From the NCBI GenBank assembly GCA_009746045.1, contig RPFO01000079.1, positions 5,522,161 to 5,586,160 on the forward strand: a DNA stretch of 64,000 nucleotides, in the 5' to 3' direction. Numbering within the stretch: the first letter of the stretch is position 1; each line of letters begins with the position of its first letter. Shown here piece after piece: positions 52,627 through 62,535 of the stretch. The position numbers and the translations under genes are program-made. Origin of the DNA: Mesostigma viride. Taxonomy: Eukaryota; Streptophyta; Mesostigmatophyceae; Mesostigmatales; Mesostigmataceae. The notes under the pieces are model-generated. The model did no database searches. It saw only the letters and a list, made by a program, of their open reading frames with translations, and was not told the origin of the DNA.

Positions 52627-52763
52627 TGCAAGTAGCCTGACTGAATTTGGGGCTCGGACGCAAAAGTTATGAGCTCCGCCGTCAGCCATGTCCGCTCGTG
52701 GCTCGTGGCTCGTGGCTCGTGGCTCGTGGCACGTAAAACAACAAAAAGACAATCACAACCGTA

Positions 52764-53080
52764 GCATTGAAGTGCAGCATCCGAGTGTGTCTGCGGAGGT
52801 AGCATTGCCTTCCCACCTAGTCACGCAGAAGGTGCATGGATAGCGAGGATCGCCCACCGTATGCACGTGTCAACCGGGTCGGGAGCCCCATGTGCGTGGG
52901 GGCCGTAGCAAGGCAGCATCCGAGTGTGTCTGCGGAGGTAGCATTGCCTTCCCACCTAGTCACGCAGAAGGTGGATAGCGAGGATCGCCCACCGTATGCA
53001 CGCGTCAACCGGGTCGGGAGCCCCATGTGTGCACTGCCGATCGACCCTGGTCAGTTACCAAGGGTCGACAGCATACCGTG
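52764..53080 (+). pseudogene. Gypsy sequence after the methyltransferase, with a 140-bp tandem duplication
   Basis: A block of about 140 bp (GCAGCATCCGAGTGTGTCTG through GGGAGCCCCATGTG) is repeated directly at 52774 and 52914. It encodes QHPSVSAEVALPSHLVTQKV then SEDRPPYARVNRVGSPMC in the frame that continues the methyltransferase. The second copy runs on to LPIDPGQLPRVDSIP and stops near 53079. The first copy has a 4-bp insertion (GTGCATGG) that shifts its frame. Confidence 0.65.
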
Positions 53081-53930
53081 ATCGGGGTAAGGGTCTCGTT
53101 TGGGACACTACCACCGGTCTGTTGGTGCAGCCACCCGCAGAATTTCGTGAGGCCAGCATGGGTTTTCATGTCGGGGCCTCGGCGCTGCCGGGTGTGCTCG
53201 AGAGTGAGCGCTGGTCTTTGATAGGCCAGGCTATGTCGGTGTTGCAGGTCGGGTATGTGCTGCTTGCATCGATCGGTTGCCGTGCGCCAGTCTGGGGGGG
53301 CGTCCCCAGCCAATCCGCCTCAGGTTGAGGCGCGCGCAGCCAAACTGAAGCGCCCTGCAGCGACGGGGACTTCATCAGCATGGGGGTGGCGTCTGCGACA
53401 GGTGTGGACTATCATTCTCATGACCGCCCTGCTGACCAGCACCGTGCTGGCCGGCGAGCCCACGTGCTGCATCGGGTAATACACCGTGCGGCACGTACGC
53501 GAGGCTCCGGCGGTGGGTGTCACACCAGGTGTGGCAGCCTTTTCCTTGTTCCACAACGATGCGGCTAGGGCGCCGCATCTTGAGGCACATGCGGTAGCTG
53601 TGGGTGATCCCGCGGATACGCACCCCAGGGCTATTGGCGAACACCTTTCTGATGCGCAGCGCTCAGCCATGCTAAAGTGGCTAGACACTGCAAGGGTGGC
53701 CTTCGCTTTCACAAGTGATGAACTGGGGTGTTTCAATGGTGGTGGGACCATGCGTGTTCCATTGGACACTGACACTCCTTTGTTCCGACGCCAGCATCGC
53801 CTGAGTCAGGCCGAGTTGGATTTTGTAGCCGAGCAATGCAAGGAGTTAGAGGATGCCGGTATCATCAGGCAATCTTCCTCCAAAATCTCCGGCGCCACCA
53901 TGGCGGCTGGCCACTCAGCTTAATTTGGTA
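53081..53930 (+). pseudogene. Gypsy reverse transcriptase N-terminal part, truncated
   Basis: After about 400 bp of linker-like sequence, the frame 53486-53923 has LSDAQRSAMLKWLDTARVAF, then VPLDTDTPLFRRQHRLSQAE and CKELEDAGIIRQSSS. This is the usual start of gypsy RT, before its catalytic motifs. It breaks off at about 53900-53930, beside an imperfect palindrome (53914-53948), where minus-strand gypsy sequence begins. None of the RT catalytic residues remain on this strand. Confidence 0.7.
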
Positions 53931-54033
53931 AAACCCAAATGAGCTGAGCTGACGTGCCTGCCTTGACTGCATGCCCTGTGGGGTGGGCGAGGACCTGTCC
54001 CATGATTCCCCCCCTTGCTGGTGACCGGCCCCA

Positions 54034-54436
54034 TCACGAAGACAGCGATCGTACCAAGACAAGGGCAGCGGTGACCGCAGTCAAGCTGCGGGAGGTAAAC
54101 TGCGCAGCGGTGCACACTGGACAAAACCAATCCCCCTCCGGAATGCTGGTGACCACTGGCTGCAAACACTGCATGTGCCAACCACAGTTACACTGATCAC
54201 ACAATAACATGGACTCCGCCTGATCGACGTACCCGGTGACAAACCTGACACTGGGCGTCCTTGACTCGGCAAGATGTGTGCGGTTGGAGGTCGTGGACCA
54301 AATTGGGCAGCGAGCAGGGACTGAGATTGCTGAGGTTGTCAGTCGTACGGCTCCCGTTGGCGCCCTCCAAAATTGCCACTCCCGATGGTTTGATAGCCAC
54401 AATGCGCAAAATGGTGGGCCCTGCCTCCACTGGCAT
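54034..54436 (-). pseudogene. PHD finger at the end of a gypsy integrase (frameshifted)
   Basis: The minus strand reads KDAQCQVCHR in one frame, then, after a frame change, MLLCDQCNCGWHMQCLQP and SIPEGDWFCPVC (54201-54112). Together these give the C4HC3 pattern of a PHD finger, including the Trp two residues before the last Cys pair. PHD fingers read histone H3 tails. In gypsy chromoviruses a chromodomain at this place guides integration; a PHD finger could do the same here. That role is inference. Confidence 0.75.
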
Positions 54437-54559
54437 CCAAAGTGTGCTTCAGCTGAGTGCGCAGGAAAACATACTGCCCGGCCTGGCCTAAACCGCAGCT
54501 GGCGAGCCATGTATGCGCCCCCCCGGCGCTGAGCGTAGCGCAGGGAGTCCCTGTGCTGA

Positions 54560-55514
54560 GCAATGAACAAGTTGTTCATCGCGATGGGCATGACCTTAAT
54601 TCTTAAAAGTCTCTGCCCTGGCCAGCACCTCAACCAAAAATTGCTGAGCGTTGTCGAAGGCCATGGGTTCGGGGTGGGCAACCTGTGCCTCCGTAGGCAA
54701 AAGAGGATTACGCCCGAACAGAAGGAAATAAGGGGAGAAGGTAGCGAGAGACTCCTGGGGAGACATGCGATAACCCATGGCAATCCATGCCAACTCGCGA
54801 TCCCACCTGGCCGACTCCGGCACCTGCAGGCTCCACTTGCGCAGCGCCTGCTTGACGGTCTGCACAAATCTCTCAGCCAAACCATGCATTGGCCTGAGGA
54901 TGCTCCCGAGAAGTGCGACGGTGATCAATAAGACATCCATCCAGCAACTCCTGGAACTCACCCCTGAACTCACCACCCTGGTCCGTGACTACCTCCGCGG
55001 GAGCCCCAAACCTGCATGGTTATTATGATGTCCGCAAAATGCTTCGCTGTGGTAGCGGCATGCTTGTCAGCAATGGGGATCAACTCAACCCATTTGCTAA
55101 AGCTCTCCACGCATACCATGACATAGAGGTTGCCGTCAGGGCTCGATCAGACTCCTGAAACGGCCCGCACAGATCGACGTGCCAGCGATAAAACAAGCCC
55201 TTGATGGGAAGCAACATCAGCTCCTTGGCACCATGATCTGCGCTAAAGTTAGCCTTGCATGGTTCGAGCACACGGGACACAGCTCGGGCCACTACCTGGG
55301 CCACCGTGTGTCGCATGTTATTCCACCAATAGCTGGTCCGTACAAGGCTGAGCGTGCGATTGCCACCCAAGTGACCATACCGCTCGTGGTACGCCTGCAC
55401 TATAGCAACGCGCTTGTCAGGCGGTGGGACGACCACCCTACGCTTGCCCAACAGCTTGCACAAAACCCCATCTTCCCAACCATAGGTTGCAGCCCTGTGC
55501 TGCACCCTGTTCAA
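54560..55514 (-). pseudogene. Gypsy integrase (frameshifted)
   Basis: The frame 55514-55080 has the zinc-domain histidines (AYHERYGHLGGNRTLSLVRT) and the first core Asp in FYRWHVDLCGPF. The frame 54976-54596 has the core end with the catalytic Glu in GLAERFVQTVKQALRKW and the typical ELAWIAMGYRMSPQESLATF and YFLLFGRNPLLP. The middle of the core lies in other frames (55020-55080). The PHD finger follows downstream on the minus strand, RNase H upstream. Confidence 0.75.
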
Positions 55515-55646
55515 CTCCGTTGCCTTCTGAGCAGCTAGGAGTCCAATCGACTGGAGTAGGAGTCAAGACAGCACCCTGCACTTGCTCCAACACTCGACCA
55601 TCTAGCCAGATATCAGCGGTGTAGCAATCAGCAAGAGAGCTACGCG

Positions 55647-56118
55647 CTATAAGAGAGCCTGCACAGCGATCAGCTGCTGCAGAGAAGGATCAATGTCAAA
55701 GGACAGAGACCTACCCTCTTCCATAGCGCACACAGCTTTGGATGGCGTGAATGGCGACGGCCGCACCGGGTCGTCGCTGGTGCCAAAGTCCGCCACAGAG
55801 CACTCGACACTGCGCCACCACGCCTCCTCCTCATCGTCGGCCGCATACCCAGCAGCGTTCACAAAGACCACAGAACCAGACGAGCCCTCGGCACCCATGG
55901 CCCGGGCTCCAGTGTGGTCAACAGTGGTAGGCATGGCGTATCGGGATAGCACATCGGCGTTGACATGGTCCTTGCCGGGTCGATGCACAATGGTCATGTG
56001 GTACTCCTGGATAATCATGGCCCATCGGGCGAGCTTACCCGTCAGGTTGGTGTTGGTCATCAGCCATGCACTGAAGCGGCTGGTGGTCTGTCACCAGAGT
56101 AAACACGCGCCCAAATAA
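55647..56118 (-). pseudogene. Gypsy RNase H end and linker
   Basis: The minus strand begins VFTLVTDHQPLQ at about 56115 and, after a 2-bp frame break, continues NLTGKLARWAMIIQEYHMTI and HRPGKDHVNADVLSRY, the standard gypsy RNase H end. A linker then leads to the integrase. Upstream of about 56118 the sequence is LINE, so this gypsy piece is cut within RNase H. Confidence 0.8.
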
Positions 56119-57330
56119 AGATCGGGCCCTCGGCGCCATACGTAAGCACCGTGAGGACGAGGACCTTGAAGAGCATGCGCTTACGGTGCTCGCCCAGGCC
56201 CTTCGAGCGCCAGTAGGTGTTGAGCGAACGGAGCCTGGCCCATGCAGGCCAGGCCGATGCGGATGTCCACATCGTCGGCGGTGTCAGGGATCGCCATGCT
56301 CCCTAACAGTTTGAAGCGATCACACGGAACGGGACCTCCGTCCCGTCGAGCAGGCGCGGCAGAGGCGGGCGACTGGAGCTAGGCCCCAATCACCATCGCC
56401 TCAGTTTTTACACTAATCTCCAACCCCACCGCCCTCGCCTCCAAGCCCAGACAGTCCAGCCAGGTCTGAATGTGCTCGGGGCGCGCGATGAGGGTGGTGT
56501 CATCCGCATAAATCAGGTCGGACAGGCGGTAGCCAGTGCCGCCCCCGCCATGCTCGCGCTCGTTAAGAACATGTCCAGGCCGGGCTCGAACCCCGGCCTT
56601 AAGAGCAGTAAAGCGTGCACGTGCCCGGCGCATGACGTGATCCACGACAAAATGAACAGATATGGGGACAGGACATGCACAACCTTGCCACTGTCACCCC
56701 GTGGTGAAGGGGGGATGGTGGGGTGGTGCCTTCCGCAGTCCGCACTACTGCCTGTGAGCCCTCATACAGTCGACGAATGGCAGCAATGAACGCTGGCGGT
56801 ACTCGATCCAGAGCTAGGATGGCCCAAAGAGCCTCCCAGAGGACCGCGTGTCAAAGGCCTTGATATACTCGACAAAAATGAGGACCGGCATGCAGCGGCA
56901 AACCATCAGGGCAAAGGCGACGCACCTCCTCCATCTACCGGCGCGCGACAAATACAGCCATGACAGTGTTACGACCACGACGGAAACCCATCTGAGACTC
57001 ACCCAGGTGTGGGTCCAGGGCGGCGCGGAGCCTAGCTGTGCAGCATCATGCGCATGCGCATGAAGACCTTCAGCGCGGCGCTCTGGAGGCAGATCGACAC
57101 CCCGATAGTTACCGGGGTACGTCAGCAGCAGAGCCCTTCTAATTGTACAGCATGATCGAGTCGGATGGCCGTCTGCCACTCAGCAGGCGGAGGCTCATCA
57201 GAGAGCAGGACACGGTTGCAGAACGCCAGCAGAAGATCCCTCACCGCCGGGGCAGGGGTGTTCAGCAGCTCAGCAGAAAGGTGGTCGGCACCGACCGCCG
57301 CGTCGTATACCGCGCAGGCGAGCAAGGGCG
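56118..57330 (-). pseudogene. LINE ORF2 reverse transcriptase (frameshifted)
   Basis: The frame 57179-56814 ends with PVLIFVEYIKAFDTRSSGRL, RT motif A; the usual first Asp (FVD) is Glu. The frame 56645-56379 has RLSDLIYADDTTLIARPEHI, with YADD at 56510-56499, and a normal RT continuation (LEISVKTEAMVIG). The frame 56272-56060 has RMLFKVLVLTVLTYGAEGP, the usual LINE RT end. These are three separate frames, and the catalytic Asp is replaced, so this copy is unlikely to be active. Confidence 0.8.
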
Positions 57331-57849
57331 CCGTCCAATTCCTTCAAAGTGAAGGGGTGGACGACGCCGTTGGTGGCAAGGCAGCCCTCCTGCAAGGCGG
57401 GGACTTGGTAGTCCGCGGCCGAGGAGGGGGGCGCAGGCGGCGGGGGGGCCGGGTCCGGCAACACCGAGACGGGCGGCCGTCTCGGGGTAATTGGCATCTG
57501 CGATGCACTGGGCCGCCTCTGCGTCCTGATCGTGCTCGTAGGCCTCCACCATGCAGGGCGGCCTTGAGCACCGGTTTCTGCAGCGGGTCCCGGTTACCGG
57601 CTTGAGGCGGTGCCCGGGGCGGCCGAGACCTTTGGGTCCTGCTGGCAGTAGAGCGGGCTGGGGCGGCGGCGGGGCATGACGGTCAGGGCAGGTGCCGGGC
57701 CCCCAGCGACGGGGCGCGGGCCGCGAAGCCCGCAAAAATGGCGGCGTTGGGAGCACCCTGGGCCAGCGCGTCGACATCCGCCGGGGCGGCCAGGGCCGCC
57801 AGGTACTCCTGTCGGCACCGGTTCCGCTCGCGCTCGGCGTTCGTCCAGT

Positions 57850-58702
57850 CCTCAGGATCCCCCCGGACCGGGCGTAAAGCAGACCAGTCGGGGCGGGCCA
57901 CTGGGGCGCGGCGCTCGGGGACATATGGAACCGGAGCCGAATGGTCGCGCGCACCAACCGGTGGTCAGAGCACACCGTGGGCGTGTCGAATACTCGGGTG
58001 TCCAGAACCGAAGTACACCGGGACTGCCGTACCACCATGCACGTATATAGTCCAGACAGGCCTGACGGTCGTTAGGGCCCCGAAAAGTGACCAAGTCCTG
58101 TAAGGGAGGTTGGAAGTGGCAGTTGACAGCAACCATCCCGCTATCCCGCAAAAAGGCAGAAAACAGGGGAGTGTTGTCGTTAGCAGCCGTGCTCCAGCAT
58201 GCAGGTGCAAAGCGACTGCCAGCAGTGCCCACGGGGAGCGTGGCATTGGCGTCGAGCAGCATAACCAGGAAGTGGCGGGCCGGGGTGGCCCCCATAAGGC
58301 TATGCAAGTCCTCGAAGAACTTCTGGCGTTCCAACTGGGTTAGACCACTATGTAGGGGTGCGTAACCCACCCCAACCGTGAGGTGGTGCTCAGACCGCCC
58401 CTCAACTGAGGTGAAATGTGCCACCATAAGGCGTGGGGTCACCCTTTTGTGTTCGCCGCTGGCAGCTGCCAGCCTCAGCACGCTTCAGTTTCTCGGAGAA
58501 ACTGAAGCGTGCTGAGGCTGGCAGCTGCCAGCGGCGAACACAAAAGGCCAACACCACCTTGGCCTGGCGTCCCACCGCCAGCGAAGTAAAAACGCCAACC
58601 GCCTGTCAGGCGATCAGTGCGCACCATGCCAAATGGCACCGTGCGACGATGCTCCTGCACGCCTAGAGTAGACACATGAATCACGTGCAATGCAAAAGGC
58701 AA
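57850..58702 (-). pseudogene. LINE ORF2 endonuclease (APE type), split by a palindrome
   Basis: From 58702 the frame has a typical endonuclease start (VIHVSTLGVQEHRR, with the Glu expected to bind metal, and GQGGVGLLCSPLAA). After the palindrome at 58443-58547 it continues LMVAHFTSVEGRSEHHLTVG, FLVMLLDANATLPVG and RQACLDYIRAW. SDHRLVRATIRL (about 57975-57940) supplies the last Asp-His pair in the next frame. APE-type endonucleases nick target DNA to start LINE insertion. Confidence 0.75.
58443..58547. repeat. Perfect palindrome, 52-bp arms with 1-bp centre
   Basis: CCTTTTGTGTTCGCCGCTGG begins the left arm, and the right arm is its exact reverse complement; the centre is one G at 58495. It lies inside the LINE endonuclease and has duplicated the coding stretch LRLAAASGEHK in inverted form, breaking the frame. 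Confidence 0.96.
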
Positions 58703-58709
58703 CGAGCTC

Positions 58710-59176
58710 CTCCACCCGGTATATAGCTATGGTCGCTGTCTGCTAGCAATGTGCGTATACGTTGAAAGTTGCAAGGGCCAAGGATGCCTGCTGGCCCAAC
58801 AGGGGACGGGAGAACGACGATGGGAGATGGGGGTGGATGCAGCGGAAGGTGGGGGTGGGGATGGAACGGAGGGAATGGCCAACGGAGGGAATAGTGCTTT
58901 TCATCGCATTGATTTTGTCATGCAGGCGTAGGATGCGAGCCTGCCGCCTGCTCTCGGTATTCGGGGGTGATTGCGCAAGGCGCCGAGGCGTAGTAGGTAA
59001 TCCAGCAAACGTTGTGTTTTACCGGCAAATCTGATAGTCGGATAGATGTCGTTCTAGCCCGAAATACCGGCACCACCATGTCTATCACCCGACTACTAGG
59101 TCGAGGCATGATCGAGGGTGCATGGAACGGTGGGACTGTTTAGAGGCTGTCCCCGAAGCCTGTTAGCCGCCGACGA
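58710..59176 (-). other. Region between LINE ORF1 and ORF2
   Basis: No coding block is recognised. The stretch includes a purine-rich GGGGGTGGGG run on the plus strand near 58830-58860. Open frames here are short and carry no motif. It is the spacer between ORF1 and ORF2. Confidence 0.4.
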
Positions 59177-60223
59177 GTGGGGTTAATTGTCTACCTACTG
59201 GAACCACCAGGGGCAGCACGTTTCTTAGACTCACCACGAGACTCTACACCCGTGGTGCTAATCTCAACACCGTCAAAGAAGGCAGCAAAGCGACCATCCG
59301 ACTTCAGACGCATCTGCACACGTTTCCCCTCTGGAACGTACCCCTTCCTTTTCTCCACGACCTTCTCGTGATTCCAATTAAAGCTTCTTAATGCTCCTCG
59401 CCGCCAGCTGTGCAGGGGTGTAGTCCTCGTCCATGCTGATGAGGGTGCCCTTGAGCAGGCGACGGGCGCCCATGACCCGTTTCTGGTCGTTCACAGTGGC
59501 GGCCAGCCATGGTGACCAAAAACAGGCCAGCTGGGCCTGGCAGCTAGGCGAATGGCCCTGTCAATGGTCACGTGATGGCGCCGCTGCAGCACCCCCAAGA
59601 ACGCGGGGCCCCGCAAGGCCTCGGCAATTGCGTGTGCGGTGTCATGCTCTCCCATCTCAAAATTCTTGAGAATGTTACTGCGGTGTCGGAGCTGCATGAG
59701 CCATGTGCATTCTGTGACGCGACTGCGGTGGCGGCCGTCTTAGCCGCCAGGGCGACTATGGCATCCAGGTTCTTCCCCACCGCGTCCGCGAACGTGACCT
59801 GTTTGGGGGGGGAGGTGGCCATGGCCGCCTTTAATTCCAGCAAGGTGGCTTGGGTTGCAGCAGAGGCAGCAGCCATAGACTTGAGCTCACCTTGCAGACC
59901 TTGCAGGTGAGCGACTGCTGCATGCGACGCAGTAGCTCAGTGGGGCCGGCTGCGCTGGCAGGGGTGTCGGCGTCGGCCGCGGCGTCGGATGCGTCAGCGA
60001 TGGTCGCCAGCGGGTTGCAGAGTTCAGGGCAGCATGTTAAGAGGCAGGCGGTGGGGTGGCAGGCGCGGTGGTAGCCTCGGCGTCCATGCATGGAAGTGGC
60101 TTCCGTGCATGGTGCGCGGTTTCTTGTGAGCGGCGGTAGCGGTGTCGGCGGAATGGCTGGCGTCCTCAAGAAGGTCGTTGATGACGCGGGTTTCCTGGGC
60201 GGCAGGTGTCGTTTGGGCCTCAA
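59177..60223 (-). pseudogene. LINE ORF1 protein, full-LINE copy, broken
   Basis: The frame 60223-59831 is Pro/Thr/Ala-rich and ends in Ser/Leu sequence. The frame 59876-59568 holds a coiled coil and linker (LLELKAAMATSPPKQVTFAD, VGKNLDAIVALAAKTAATAV). The end, in a third frame at 59370-59177, reads KGYVPEGKRVQMRLKSDGRF, the counterpart of the YWRGGDLYVNKK tail in the ORF1-only copies. Its leader (60240-60560) resembles theirs, so it is a relative, and a candidate driver of their movement. Confidence 0.55.
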
Positions 60224-60571
60224 TAGCTACGAGTAATATTGCGTATGCTATGTCGGGGTCGCAGGTGTGCTATTCACGGGTGGCATTCCGCCATATCGAG
60301 TCGAAAATAGTGATATATCTGCTGGGCAGGCCGATGTCGATAGCGTACTAAATCGGGGGCGATAGCTGCAGGAAATTATACCAGCATGTTCGTCATCAAA
60401 AGACGAGTCGAATGCACTAAACCCGACTAAATTTCATGGCCTGAGTCGAAAGTTATGAGCATTCTCAGCAGCCATAGCTCGGCGTATTTTCGCGGGCAAA
60501 TTTTTTGGGGAGGGGATGCGGTGTTCAAACTGAGCTGGGACCACTAGGTCGGCCAGCTCTGGGATTATGGG

Positions 60572-62535
60572 TTAATTAATAAGCACGTCACTGCGTCACG
60601 TGGGTGCCAATACAGAGTAAAGGAACCTTCAACCCTATATACACAGCGAGAAGGAGGGAGGGCGCCCTAGCTTCTCTCACTGCCGCAGGTGGGCAGGCCA
60701 CAGAGCGCTCTCTCCACGGCATGGTGCATCATGCCGGGGCGCAACACTGTGGGTGCAATACAACCAGTGCAATACCATAGGTAGGCTGACGCATAGCTTA
60801 TGCTACAAATGTGAGATGGGCTCAAGACGTCGGCGCAAGCTGATGGCCACAAGGTGCCAGAGCTAATTGAAGGTATACTATAACACTGTGCGCCAATATC
60901 GTTTCAAGTGCTGTAATGCCTAAGCTATCCCATCATCGATTGCCCCCATCTAGACAACTAGCTGGAGTGCTCTATCCCGGGGAAGCCCGGGGGGGCTTCC
61001 ACAGTTTCTTGTTGACATAGAGGTCCCCGCCCCGCCAGTACACTTGGGGCTTCTCGGGGTTGGTCTTGTGGCGGATGTAGTCGGGCCACCGATCGCGGCG
61101 TTGCTGCTGCTGGGCTGGCGTCAGGTCGTCGTCAAGCGACCAGGAGGTGTCCACCAGCTTCTTGCGGCGAGAGAGGAACCGAACTCGGGCTGCATGTGAT
61201 GTCGCTGAAGGTGAGGACCACTGGAGGGGGCCCAGCCTTGGCCCGTGGATGGGGCAGGCGGTAGGCGCCCTGCAGTATCGCACCTAGCTGGCAGCTGCAT
61301 GCACGCCAAGAGCTGACAGTTTCTTCAGCTCGTCGAGAAGAGAGTCTGGGGTCTCCTCCGGCAGCATGTCGAAGTGCCTGAGGATGACCCGGCAGCGGCG
61401 ACGGTCGCGGTCAGCGGCCTCGCGGCGCGTGTCTTCCAGCTCCTGGAGCTTGGTGGTGATGGCGGTCGTGGTAGACTGATGCCTGGCTCTTGAGCAGGTC
61501 CGCCCAGGAGGCGCGAGTCGAGGGGTCATCGCTAGCCCTATGTACCAGCAGGTTGGGCGGCGATGGTGGCCGTTCGCTCGGCGATCTCGGGGACCTGCGT
61601 GGCCAGGGCGTCTACCTTGGCAGCAACTGCCTCAAGTTTCACGGTGCCTTGGCCGACTCGGCCTTCCACCTGGTTAAGGCGGGTGGTCACAGTGGCTGTG
61701 GCCTCGGAAACTTTGGTGGCAATGTGCTCTTGCGTAGCAGTAAACTGAGGCTGGCTTCAATGTTGTTGCAACTCTGGCTTCAATGTTGTTGACCTAATTG
61801 GCCGAGAGAGTGTTGAGTGGGCCGTCAGGCGCGTTCAGGGCGGCGAGCTGCTCAGCCATCGGCGCCAGCTGCTCCGCCACTGACTGCAGCTCGGATGGAG
61901 TCCGTGCTGGGGGAGGTGCCGCTCTGCGGGGATGCTGCAGCTGCTGTGGCTGCCCGTCTGCGCTCATGCAGGAGGCTCCTGAGGCCAGCGTAGCCAATCT
62001 GGGTGATGTCCTCGGCGTCGCAGCGCAGGTACGTCATGGCGGGCCAGGAACTTGATAACATCGTCACATTGTTCCTTCGTGAGCGTGAAGATTTCTAAGA
62101 TGCAAAAATCCCGCTGGCCGGCGCCGAAGCGGCAGACATCCCATTTGGTATGGGAAGTTCGGGTTTTCTTGGGAATATGGGCGACGAATTGGGTGTAGAG
62201 CATTGCGTTGAGGGAGGCAAGTTGGCAGACCGGGGGGGAGAGCTTCGATCAGCGCGAAAAGGTTGGCGTCCGCAGGAGTTGATGTCGCACGTGCTGCTGT
62301 CGACGGGAATGCCGACGACAGCTCAAAATGTTTGTCAAGGCTGCGTTTTGGTGGCATTTGCAAAATACTGCGTTACAGCCATAACCAATTATTATACATA
62401 CTAGCAGATGCGTCTTGAAAAGACGCATCTGATGCAAGTAGCCTGACTGCATGAATTTGGGGCTCGGACGCAAAAGTTCTGAGCTCCGCCGTCAGCCATG
62501 TCCGCTCGTGGCTCGTGGCTCGTGGCTCGTGGCTC
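60572..62535 (-). mobile_element. ORF1-only LINE, copy 2
   Basis: It is nearly identical to copy 1 (50674-52763), with several indels: about 90 bp missing near 62035 and additions near 61545 and 61755. It has the same order: hairpin leader, ORF1, 3' untranslated part, TTAATTAATA tail at 60572-60581. It also has the same CTCGTGGCTCGTGGCTCGTG tandem at its 5' edge, interrupted at 62535 by another element's tail. Confidence 0.8.
60972..62363 (-). pseudogene. LINE ORF1 protein (copy 2), broken
   Basis: The order of parts is as in copy 1: start MQMPPKRSLDKHFELSSAFP, NTLSAN with TAG at 61794, a coiled coil, RRCRVILRHFDMLPEE, TAG near 61284 and the DDLTPAQQQQRRD and YWRGGDLYVNKK end. An internal deletion near 62035 removes part of the middle. 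The two in-frame TAG codons are at the same places as in copy 1, so they predate the copying. Confidence 0.7.

Larger units (their letters stand above)
50674..52763 (-). mobile_element. ORF1-only LINE (copy 1) inserted in the methyltransferase
   Basis: On the minus strand the order is a 5' leader with a strong hairpin (52626-52598), ORF1 (52561 to about 51082), about 400 bp of 3' untranslated sequence and a TTAATTAATTAATTA tail at 50691-50674. It is flanked by CCGTA on both sides (50671-50675, overlapping the tail, and 52759-52763), a likely target duplication. A second copy lies at 60572-62535. Neither has an ORF2, so they depend on another LINE for endonuclease and RT, as HAL1 elements depend on L1 in mammals. 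Confidence 0.75.
53931..56118 (-). mobile_element. 3' half of a gypsy element, minus strand
   Basis: It holds RNase H, integrase and PHD finger, but no gag, protease or complete RT. The plus-strand gypsy piece (39.5-53.9 kb) holds gag to the start of RT. The two halves are complementary in content and opposite in strand, meeting at the palindrome at 53914-53948. They may be one element with its 3' half inverted, or two elements side by side. Confidence 0.6.
56118..60570 (-). mobile_element. LINE (non-LTR retrotransposon), degraded
   Basis: On the minus strand the order is a leader (about 60560-60240), ORF1 (60223-59180), ORF2 endonuclease (58702-57850) and RT (57330-56060). The 3' end abuts gypsy RNase H at about 56118 without a visible poly(A) or repeat tail, so it is truncated or recombined there. 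All ORFs contain frame changes. Confidence 0.7.

Noticed and set aside
57262-58103. Long Arg/Pro-rich ORFs on the plus strand
   Set aside because: They are antisense to the LINE endonuclease and linker, in GC-rich DNA.
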